This document shows, piece after piece, positions 45,302 to 57,300 of a stretch of 64,000 bases of DNA. The DNA lies in the NCBI RefSeq assembly GCF_024763615.1, contig NC_077222.1, forward strand, positions 5,828,001 to 5,892,000, in the 5' to 3' direction. Below the pieces are notes generated by a model. It worked only from the letters and a program-made list of their open reading frames with translations. It was not told where the DNA came from and searched no databases. The translations under genes were made by a program, and so were the position numbers. Position 1 is the stretch's first letter. The number at the start of each line of letters is the position of its first letter. Origin of the DNA: Phlebotomus papatasi (lineage: Eukaryota; Arthropoda; Insecta; Diptera; Psychodidae).

Positions 45302-48300
45302 GTAAGTGCAAAAAGTATTTTCACTTCCTAAAAATGCTCGAGAGTGGAGGGAATTTAAAAAAAAAAAGAAGCTTTGAGAAGTATGAGGAAGTGTCCACGG
45401 ATAATTATGAGGAATTTTTGGTGAATAAATGTTGGTGCGTGGTTCAATTTGTGAGTGATGAGATGCTCCCTGGTGCTTTAGTATCTTGCAGTTTATTAGC
45501 GCAATTTACATTTAAATTATTTAAGACCATCTTCAAGTGCTTGGTGTGAGCTATAATGTTGCCGAGAAAGTTTATAACCAAAGAGAGATGGGATAAAATG
45601 GCAATTTTGTAATACTTATGCTGTCCAGAGAGTGAACTTCATTATCAATCTCTAACTCCCCAGCATTAAGTCCAGCAATTTTAAATCCAAAAAGGCCACA
45701 ATAAATTCTCCAAGAGTGTAGTGGCAATAATACTCCTCAAAAATTGTGCACAAAGTGTTACGTGAATTGCAGTATTAAACATTTGATCGATATGGCAATT
45801 TACGAGTGTGAGGCCCATTAATAAGAGCTTTCAGCTTTAGCATTGTTACTTGATCAACGATTTTTTTTGTTTTCTAAATTTAACAAGAAAAAAAATCCGC
45901 GTAATCAGAAAGAATCGCAAACACAACATACTTGAAGAGAGCGAAAAGAAAAAAATTACAACTAATGCGATCTTATGCACGAATAAATTCAGTAGATGGA
46001 CTCTTGTAGAGTCAGAGATTACATAAAAATCCTCCATTGAGGTTGAAGTTAGCCAAACTCGTTACTTAATTACTTCCGATTACACCAATGCAGATCGCGT
46101 CATTATCTTCTGACGGAGCTCCTCTTGGTGTTCTTTTATTGCAAAAAGTTGTACGATTTGTTAATTTAAGTGATTTACATATGAAAGTCAAGGATGGTAT
46201 ATTTCAGAATTTATTCTCAATTACTTACTGCAATTCCGCTATTTTACGAGGAAATTAAAATAATTGCACTGTTACTTCAAGTTCATATGCGTCAGTCAAT
46301 TGCATTAGTCAGCATGTTAGTGGGATATTAATAACTAAATCGTGATCAATAGTGCGATATGCTAAAGATTGATGCAAACATTCGAAAAAAAAACGAAAGA
46401 TTTCAACGCCAAACAACGAACCCAGATGTTCACTATTAAACTACTTTTTAACTTGACCGATCCAAATGCTGCACTACTCATAGTTAGGTCACGCAGAATA
46501 TCGTATTTCAATGGATATTTTCCTGAATTATTTCAATAGATTTATCATCTTGGAATCATACAAAAATTGCGTAGTAAATTATACATTAAAACCGGATGCT
46601 TTAAATAAAATTAATTCAAAATCTCAGGAAGGTGAAATATTGTCTGTACATGTTGATTAACGATAAGAAGAAATAGTTGTGCTAAAAGTGCAATTAAAAC
46701 AAGCATTTTATCTCTACTATGATATCTTGGGGAAAATGATGTAATTTTACCAATGAAAACGCTAAGTTAAATTGGAGAACTATGTTTTGAACATTTTTTT
46801 TAATTTTTGTAATTTTTAAACTTATTTCAAAAGAGAAAAGGGATTTAGTTTTACTCAAATATTAACTTCAAATTCTTCAAATACAATATTAATTTTACTG
46901 AGGAGTAAAAGTTTTTTGATCTTCTTTACGTACCTTTGAAAAAACTATCAAGTGAATATCAAATGAATTTATAACTTGAACCATTTTGTTTGTGTTTTTT
47001 AAAAGAAAACATAATTTTTGTTTTTTTTTCAAAATCAGTAGAAATCTTAAGGGGTAACATCTACCAGAACGTTCAAAATTAACGATTTTTTTTGTGAATA
47101 CTTTGTAACTTTCCTAATGTATCGATCAATAAGAAATTTCCATACGTTATTGCGTACAGTGGCGCTCAATAATTTAAAGACACTCGATTTTTTACATGTA
47201 TTTTTTTTATTATTTCATGTTAAAAGAAGCAAGTGTATGTTGCCAAAACACGTTCATGTTTAGAATTTTTTTGGATTGCACAATTTGCGTAATTGGTATA
47301 GGGGGAAGTGGGGCTATATTGAGCTGTGGGGTTACATTGATATTCGATTTTTTCTCATATTTCTAAAGGAAACTTTGCCTTAACGTAATATAATTTAGAT
47401 AGACAAAACAATTGTGAATCCAAATAAAACAATTATAAAGATCAGCTGCCTTTAGAAATATGCGAAAAAATTGTATATCAATTTAGCCCCACAGCTCAAT
47501 ATAGCCCCACTTCCCCCTAAACAAAATGCTTAGTTGATTGTTAGTACAATAGTCTCTCAAATCTGAATCTCTCAAATTCAAACAACGTGACGGACGGTTG
47601 AATTCAAAATGCCAATTGTGGGGTTATGTAAAAAAATTCATGTTGTGTAGGATTGAAAATCATATTTCCGTGCTACTTCCTGAATATTTACATTACATTA
47701 TGAGCGAATAAAATGAAAAAGAAGTTCGTCACTACGAAGATTTGTGAGAAATTATGGGAATTTGATTCAAAGTACAATTTAACCCATTTCTTACCATGGT
47801 ATTATATATCATACACAAATTGAGTGATTTTAGATAATTTATTCCTGGGCAACTGGTATTCGAATTGTTGTCGTGAATAATTTTTTTCGTTACTTTAGTC
47901 CTTTAATTACTTGGGAAAAATAGCCTGACTGAGATGGAAATACATTTTATTGTTCTTTTCTCGCTTCTCGGAAAGTAATGCAAAAATCCCGTCAAATTTG
48001 TTAAAATTGGCCCTCATCATCTTTCCTGATTTGAATTCTGGTTGCCAATGTGTTTACTTGGATTGTTACTCTATCTAAACCCAGGGGGGTGACATTAGCT
48101 CTGAAAAATGCGACCAATTTTAGTGCAAATTTTTCCCTGTTTTCGTACACATTTCACGAGATATCTCCAAAACTACGTAGGTTGCCAATTTGGGGTTTTC
48201 GGTTGCTTATTCAATATTAAGTTTGCTTTTATTTTGCATTTATATTTTTTGCTAATTTATTCTACACTGACAGAAAACAGATAATAAACCCAAAAGTTTT

Positions 48301-51300
48301 TTCGGCACGCTAGAAACATATGGGAACATAGGAAATGTCATGTCCCTGTCTAAATTAGTAGAGCTTGTGATGAATTAATGAACAGAATTTAAATTCAGTA
48401 ACGGTTAAGACGCGTGTTTGAGAGCGGCTCCCCGCGCCCCCACAATAGATACATTTTTTCTTTTCAAAAAAATCATCTATTAATCTGTATGAAACTAATT
48501 TCAGAATATGGACACTACCTCAAGTATTTCTAATACATTGGCTGAATGGGTTAATCTCACATAAATTCCGTTAGTTTTGAAAATATCGTTCGAATTTGCG
48601 AGATGAAAAATGTCAAATTGAGAGACTATACTGTATCTGTTTTAGACGATTTCTGACATGAATAATGAAACTGGCTACATAGTGCTGTCAACTGTCAAAA
48701 AATAATGCAAAACAATATTAGATATGGATCTTACAAATGGCATCAGATGCTATTTACACCTGTTTTTAACTTTAATAATTTAAATTTGGCATTAAAGGCG
48801 TCTACACATTGGGAACAATTTTCGTCAAAAATTGCGTTTTTGACAGAAATTTGACGTTTCCCTCTATAACGCTGCAGGGAATTTCCTTCAAAAAAGCAAT
48901 TTTTGACAAGAATTGCTCCCAATGTGTAGAGGCCATAAAATAGGAAAAATATGTGTCATTAAATTATTTAGAAGCACAGTATGTCTTAAGAAAAAAAATA
49001 TTTTTTATATTTCAATTATTATATGTTATAAACAATATCAATCGGTAATTTCTTTTTCTTTTAGTAAAGGAAAAAATAGAATCTGGGTTTTTGTTTTGTA
49101 AAACTGCTTAAACCTTTGTTCGCTATCGATTTAACAAATTTTCACATTTTTTTCAATTCAGCTATATATTGCACTTAAAATGCTCTTGGAATACGGCTGT
49201 CGTCGACTTATCATAAGCGACTTTATCGGGAAAACGGTAGAAAATTCTAATGACGGGTCGTATTTGCAATAGATTTAATTTTAATTAAAAATGACTGCAT
49301 AATGTTATTGCCAACTGTTTCATGGGATCAGAATGATAAGAGTTAAGGGCTTTGGAGGTAGAAATGACAGCATATCTTTTCAATAAACTTTCAACAAATA
49401 GTATGACAAGAAAGCATTGAGGATATTTACACTGCCGCATGATTGAGATTGAACAAGATGAAACTGTTCAAATCGGATTTTTGGGACAATTCAGTATCAA
49501 TCTATTGTGGCGGTATAAATGGCCTCATTGGGTTTCTGTTATGAGATTCGTTTAATGAGAGCGTTTTTAGATTACTGTCTTAGATTGAGGTTAAATTGTC
49601 CCAAGATCTCACTGAGACCATTTATACTGCTGCATTAGATTGCGATTGAACTGTTCAAATAGGATTTTTTTTGACAATTCTGTCTCGATCTCTATTGTGG
49701 CGGTATATATGGCCTCATTAGTTTTCCATTATGATTAGATTGTCTTAGATTGAGGTTAAATTGTCCCAAAATCCCAAAATCTCAGTGAGATCATTTAAAT
49801 CGCTGCATTGGATTTAGATTGAACTGTCCCAAAATCTGATTCTAATCTTGTGGGCTTATATCTTAACGTATATATCATAATTAGAATCACCTTGTTTTCT
49901 TGCAATATTTAGAAAAAAATAGCTAAGCTTTTATCCTTGCTCTTTTCTTTTTAGCTTTTTCAGATCTTAATTTTTTGGAGAAAGTTGAAACAGGTCACAA
50001 AAATAATTTGTTTTCTGTCGCTTTACCACTAAGAACCATTAGATTAGGTCAGATTGAATGTCAAATGCTACTCCGGAATTTCCTTTCGTGCGCCTAGAAT
50101 TTTTTTGGGACAAATGGGACAGTTTGCATCTAATTCGATACGAGAGGTCGTATTGGATTTTCCGTTGACATCGAGAAAATTAAAATGCCTCATGGATTTT
50201 ATATGTGAAATTTACAACCCGTTCATGTTAACACTAAATAAACCTACCAAGACCCGGTTAAATTGACCGATTTTAAATTAACACATATTTAAGCGGTACA
50301 ATGTGACAATCAAAATTCATGAATTTCTTAAAATATTTTTCAGTGTTTAAATTTTAATTTTTTGTTCCTTTCTATAAGACAAATTTGTTGAGTATCCTAT
50401 CCTACCGCGGTTTGTAATTTGACCGAAAAATGACCAAAAACGGTCGGTAGGTTTAGTCTTTTAAGATGGTTTAAACTACAAAAGCTCCGTGTGCAGCCTG
50501 TAAATTAATAAATAAATTTGGACATCCTAATTAGTGGGATTTGTTCTTCAATAAACAAGCGTGAAATGCAAAATTTATGATTAAATTTCAGATGAATACC
50601 GCGACTGATTAGATTTCATGGGAAGAGAGAACCCTCGATTGAGTGCGTAAAGTGTCGTTGATCGAAGCTTGTTTTACCTCGAATGTCACGGTGAGGAAAT
50701 TTAGTGGAAAAATGTGCGAGTTGAAAAAAAAAAGTGTGAATTAGTAGCACAAGATTAAGAGAGACATAATAATCTTGCCCACTTTTCTACTCTCAATATT
50801 GCAGTCAATTTATACGTGGTTTATTTTTTTATTTCTCACTCTAACCGTCAATTTTCAAAGTCATTAACACATAAATTGTTGTGAGGAAATAGAGAAATAT
50901 GTCTGATCACGTTGCAATAGCGCGTAATTATTTACAAAATGTCTTGTAAAATATTTATATTAGGTATTTTTTTGTCGGTGAGACAAAGGTGTGAATGGTA
51001 TGTCAGATATTTTTGCATCTGTGCACAGGTTTTTTGCAAAAAAAAATGTTGTTCTGGGTGGCAAATCATCCTAAGATAATGGTATGTAAATGGGATTTGG
51101 AGGAAGTAGCAGTTAACATTGTCTTTGCGAGGAAATCCGTTACATTTTTACCATCATGTTTATGCTGACAAGTCAGTAGGAAAATTTATTTTACCATAAC
51201 AAACTGATACGCAATAGTGCAAGAGACGACCCAATTGTCTGATGAATTGCCACATATTTTCATATTTCAAATGAAAATATCTATGTCTCTGGCGATATTC

Positions 51301-54300
51301 AATTTATGTCATCGTGTCAACATTGCAATTGCACCGTAAGCTCATCAGCAATTACATATCTCAGAAATGCAATTGTAAGATGGAGACGCCGGGTGATTGA
51401 GTAAGGATTTTATCCATATGGCGCTTTTGAGATATTGCACTCTTAAGAAGTCATGGAGATTGAACTTATGGAGCGGTACTTGCTCTTTTTTTATATTGTT
51501 GTTTAATAAGATATATCTTCCTATTGTTTATTGTTAATTTTTTTGCGGGACATTTTAATATAGTTATTGAGAAAAATAGAATAAACTTCCGCGAAAATTA
51601 ATCATAACCTCAAAGATTTGGTTTTAGTTTATAAGAGACGATTTTGGTTAAATATTGCTTATTTTGAGCGTACAAGAATTACATATTCATAATGTTAAAG
51701 TTTATTAGAAATTCTTTATTTTATCGGAAACATCGGAATAGTGATAAAAGCTTTACGATTCTTCGAAATCTCAACATAACCTTAAATTTTAAAGGTCTTC
51801 ATTAACCTTAAATTTTCTATGCTTTGGTTTTACTAATTCAGTGTTGTTAAAAAAACGAATAATCACGGAAGCTAAAACTTCACCACAATCCTTAAAAGTC
51901 TTCGAACGTAACCCCAATTTCTTTTTTTTGTTGGTTATAATTTTAAATTTGACTATTTGATCTCAAGTTAAATAACCTAAAAAAATAATAAATTAGGATA
52001 TTGGTCAGCCATTCGGTTCTGTTACTAAGTTACTTTAAATATAATTTCAAATAGTTTAATTTTTGCCGTGCTAAACAGTCTTCAGGGAGAGAGGCTAAAC
52101 TTCTAGTTTAAAGACCGCTTTAGTTTCTATTTTCTCAATCTTCCTGATTTTCAGCTCGATTGGAATACACCTCCGTATATAGAAATTAGTTTTTATATAT
52201 TTTGCACATAACCTCAAATGTTATTTTACTGCTCGAACTCTAAGAGAGAGCAGTTATACAATCCACTTTTTCAACTTGTAACATGGCTAGAGGCCAAACG
52301 GTACGAGATATCGACTTCCGGCATTTGACGACACCCCATAGGTTAACATTATCTAGGATAGTCTTTCTTCTTTTTCCCCTACCCCCTCTAAAACCATGTT
52401 TTTTGGTTTATTTCGAAAACGACTCCTACGATTTTCTTTAATTTTCTAACATGTTTTAGAGGTAGCCAGGGCGAATATTTCGTCCTTGGCCATCTATGCT
52501 CGAAAACCATTTCGATATCGAATTTTCGAACATCAAAGTTTAATCACATTGAAGGGCCTATTTTTCAACCGATTTTCTTAAATTTGGATTTTTTTGAAAG
52601 ATCTTGAAATTTCTAACCCGACTGGATCGGTCACAATCGGTCATGAGTAGGGGAAAGTGTGTTACCTTCGGACGATTTATGATTCGCACAAATCATTTTT
52701 TTCAATGTGTTATAAATGATTTTGGCTCATTATATTATTATATTTTAATAAGCTACTCTAATGCCTTATATTTTCAGAAAAGAGCTATGGGTGAAATTCA
52801 TAAGGAACATAGAGAAAAAATTAAATTGTCCGAAGCTTGAGTCGTCCCAAGGTAGCGCGCTTTCCCTTACTCGTAAATGATTTACTCTTCTCGGATTTAC
52901 TTTTTATTTGTTCGTAAACTTCCTACTTATACTAAAATATTCTAAAACCTACTTTTCTTAATCAATTTCTTATTTTGAAATGACTTTTTAAATTTATCAA
53001 TCATTTTAATCGGTAGTAAAGCGGTATGTACCCAAAAAGTAAGCGAAAAGATAATACACGGATAGCTCTTTCTCGTGAGTTCGAGCACTCCGCAAAGCTG
53101 GAACACTTTTTTTAAATAAGTTTTGTTTCAAATGTCACATATTATCTATTTTGTATTTAATTGAAGAGAAACGGATAATATAAAGCGATTAAAGAAAATT
53201 TGAACAAGGAAAATAGTAGTTACAATATTCGCAAAGAACCTTAAATAATAAGGTTAAGTCCTGTGAACATAACCTCAATTTTTAAATTCGTTACATCTCA
53301 TATTCTATCGACTTATGACTCATTTTGAGCTGAAAATAAGTGTTAGACTTATTTGACATTATGAACTGTAATTTTCGGAAGTTTCGTAGCACTTTGCTTT
53401 GAATCTGATCCTTGGTAACATATCGACGACTCAGAATATAAGTCGAACAACTCGATTTTTTACAAAATTCGTTTTATTCGGTTTTTCGATATTCCTTTAT
53501 AACCTCACCTTCTCTGTGAATATTATACCTGAAGGATAATTATTCTCAAAGTTATAAAGGTTTTTAATCTTAAAACTTCTATACTCAGTATGCAAAATCT
53601 CAGCTTCAAATTGATCTTCTCTAAAATTTGCCTTTTGCGACTTATTTGTAATACGGGCTTCAGATGTAAGACTTAGCCAAACGGCTTATCTGCTCTAATT
53701 TTTTATCAATCACGATTTTTTGGAAAAATTTAACTTAGGATTGGATTATTACAGATAAGAGACCTATAGATTCAATTCAATTTTTTTCAATTCAATTTAT
53801 TTTCATCTCATTTTGTCTTTTTACCCCCTTCCCATGCGTCCATCGCCGTCTTAGCGTTGCTTCCAGTCTCCAGGACTAAACGATGGAAACGTCCTTTCAC
53901 AGACTGTATGTTATTTGTTACAAAGTCATTGTTACAATTGATTCTCAAAAAGCAATAAAATTGCTCGGTATTCAGGATTTTCAGACCTTTGGGAACTGGG
54001 CTAAACCTCTAGTCTGAAGACCGCTTTACTCTGAGCTATCGATATATTTATTAGCTAGTTGTATACCTCACATTTCTTGAAAAGAACTATGGGCAAAATT
54101 CATTCAAAAACATTAGAAAATTTTAAGTTCTGTTAAACTTTGCTTATCCGAATTTTCAAAACCTCCCCTTGCAGTTCTTAAACACGTTTTAGAAAGAGTG
54201 AAATTCGGGTTATTTCCAACTTACAATAATCTTCGTTTTGTAAACATGTTTTTGACATTTCAGTTAGTGAGATCTAGATGTAGTCATTCTTGCTTACTCT

Positions 54301-57300
54301 CATAAAAAGTTTTAAAAATATGTTTACAAAACAAAAGTTATTGTGCGAACACCAATATGCATAGTAACTGTTGTGTTCTAAACACGTTTTTGACAATTTT
54401 AATGTGAGTGACTGAGATCTTAATCTAGTCATAGACAATTTGGAAACATATTTACAAGCAATACTTATTGTGCGTTGGGCATTAGATTTATGCCCAACGC
54501 ACAATAACTTTTGTTTAGTAAACATATTTTTGACATTTCAATGAGAGTGAGTGAGATCTATATCTAGTCATCTAGTTTATTCTCATGGGAAATTTTGAAA
54601 ACATGTTTACAAACAAGAGTTATGACCAACGCACAATAAATTTTGTTTTGTAAACATTTTTTTGACATTTCAATGAGAGTGAATAAAACAGAAATCTAGT
54701 TATCTCGTTTTCTCTCATAGGAAATTTTGAAAACATATTTATAAACAAAAGTTATTGTGCGTTGATCATTATTGTGTTCTGGGGTCATTATGCTCAATAC
54801 ACAATAACTTTGTTTGTAAATATGTTTTCAAAATTTCCCATAAGAGTGAGCAATATGACTAGATCTAGATCTCACTCACTCTCATTGAAATGTCATAAAT
54901 ATATTTACAAAACAGTATTTATTGTGCGCTGTTCATTATGCTCAACGCGCAATAACTTTTGTTTGTAAACATGTTTTCAAAATTTCCTATGAGAGAGAGA
55001 GTGAGATGACAGGATCTAGATTTCATTCACTCTCATAGGAAATTTTGAAAACATGTTTTCGAACAAAAGTTATTGTGTGCTCTGCTAGGCATTATGCCCA
55101 ACGCACAATAACTTTTGATTTTTCAACACGTTTTTCACAATTTTAATGTGAGTGAATGATATTTAAATCTAGTCATCTCTTTCGCTCTCATAGGCAATTT
55201 TGAAAACATGTTTACGAACAAAAGTTATTGTGTGCTCTGTTAGGCATTATGCCCAACTCACAATAACTTTTGTTTAGTAAACATGTTTTTGACATTTCAA
55301 TGAGAATGAATGAAATCTAGATCTAGTCATCTCGCTCATTCTTACAGAAAATTTTGAAAAAATGTTTACAAATAATATTTATTGTGCGTTGGGCATTAGA
55401 TTAATATTATTTTCCATATAAATTCCTTCATCTCTGTATAAAATAAGATCGATGGATGTAAAGTAAACATTCCACACGTGACGGTTCTTCTATCTCTTCA
55501 ATATAAAAGCTCACATGGTGCATTTTAATAGAGTAAATAAGTGAATTTGAAGTATTGAAAATCTTGAGTGAGAGAGAAGCCTAATTAACTAGGCACACGG
55601 CAATTGCATGGCAAAGTGAAAAGAGCTGCTGAACTGAGGCAGAATTATATGAAGTAATGTTTAGTTTGTTTTATGATTTTATAACAGCAAAATTGAAGTT
55701 TATTTATTTTTTGAGTCATACCATAAATACAAGAAGGTGCTTTTTCAATAGGATACCCCACTTATCTCAGTCCCAGTGTATTCAAATGAAAGTGCAGTGT
55801 GCTTGTAAAGTTATAGAGAAAAGCTCCTGAACAACTTTTTGACACAATTCACTCTCTGGTGTATATGCAGAAAGAGATCTTTTTTGCACCAACATCTTTC
55901 CTCCATTGAGAAATTAATTGCACAGTAATTTTGAAAAGCGATAGTTTTGTAATTTTCCTCAAGCTTTTTTTTTATATTCTCTCTTCTATCCTCTCCACCC
56001 CACCTCGAGCATAGTTCTTTTGCATAACGAATGGGTAATTGTTATTTTTGCCATTTGAAAATTATGTCTCTTGCAGTTCTTAGTTTGTTTCTCCATCTGT
56101 GTGTCCAGCAGTCTCGTGATGGCCCAATATTTTGGTGGCGATCGCTTCAACTTTGGCTACAATGCCCTTTCCGGTGACTTTGGTGGACCATCCGCCTTCA
56201 GTCAATTCGGACAGACGGGTAGTAGTGTTAGGGACCCACGACAGGATAGAGGTACTGGTAATTAACATTTTACTCATCAATCATTCCTGACCATTTAGTG
56301 ATACCATCCCACATTGAACTCCCATTTGTAGTTTGGACCTTGGTGAGCGAAGATACATTTATATATATATATTTTCCTTTATTCATTACTATCTTTTATC
56401 AATATTTACCATTAGTGAAAATTTTTCCAAAAAACAAAAAAAATACTGGGCTATTGCATAAAAGTGTCTTATGGAAAATGACCTCATTTCCTTCTCACGA
56501 ATAACAGTGATTCGAGGGGAGAAAATTATAATTAAATTCATTATGAAATATTTAATGATCGTCATGAAGTCGCATGGAGGAAAAGCATTGACATCTCATT
56601 TAGTCAGTCATTGAGGTAGAACCCACTGTCATTGTGCTTTCGGTATATACTTCAAGTTAACATCAAAAGTAACACGCGACACTTTGGGCATTTGGCCACA
56701 AATTGGGACATTGAATGACGAAAGATTGCCGGTCAAAACTTGTGACCCGAAAGTCTGCAAAAATTGGCAAAAAAGTTTTGCAATTCTCACGCAAATTCTG
56801 ATAATTGGATTTACCAGTTGAGATTGAATCTCTTTACCGTCTTTACCACAATCTCTTGATATAATGATTTATCTGATTTATCGAAAAAAATGCCTTACTG
56901 CAATTTCGTAATACATTGTGAATTTTTGGCAGAAAAAACATGAGGATATCGGATTAAATTCTTTCTCAAGTTCAGAACTTAGGGGGAAGTGGGGCACCCA
57001 TGTATTGAGGTACCTTTGGAAACTAGGCTTTCTTCTGCTATTTTTAAACGAAACTGGGCTTTACCATTATTTAATTTAGCTCGGAAAATCAATTGTGAAG
57101 CTGAATTTAAATTATGATAACCCTAAATCCCTTTTAAAAATAGAAGAAAAACGCCCAATTTCAGAAGTACCTTATTTCAAAGGTATCCTACTTCCTACTA
57201 TTCCCATTAAAATAAAATTTCGTAAGGAATGAGGAATTATAAGGGGAAAGTGCCCATGCTTGATACCATTGGAAGCTTCGTAATGACTAAATTTTCTATG

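Larger units (their letters stand above)
45302..56076 (+). other. 10.8-kb first intron of the secreted-protein gene
   Basis: No internal exon found. Repeats: TAGGG-type MITEs (47299-47519 and 52648-52869), a GCCTCTACAC MITE (48797-48934), a tandem MITE cluster (49419-49850), a TTAA element (50232-50460), a LINE 3' fragment (53778-53920) and a hairpin array (54217-55404). The stretches 45550-47280, 50500-51500 and 55410-56070 are more complex, single-looking non-coding DNA and the best places for intronic regulatory elements. Confidence 0.5.

Noticed and set aside
45334..45549. 71-residue frame just after the Met-Lys-Phe exon, with a faint fatty-acid-binding-protein look (YEEVSTDNYEEFL)
   Set aside because: The likeness is limited to a few residues, the rest does not follow that family, and the frame lies in an intron behind a strong donor.
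54217..55404. CRISPR-like array
   Set aside because: Units are long inverted repeats that abut, without uniform short repeats and unique spacers, and the DNA is eukaryotic.
56303..56504. Extension of exon 2 into the downstream 68-residue frame
   Set aside because: The exon-2 frame meets TAA at 56263-56265, and the later frame is AT-rich with no coding character.
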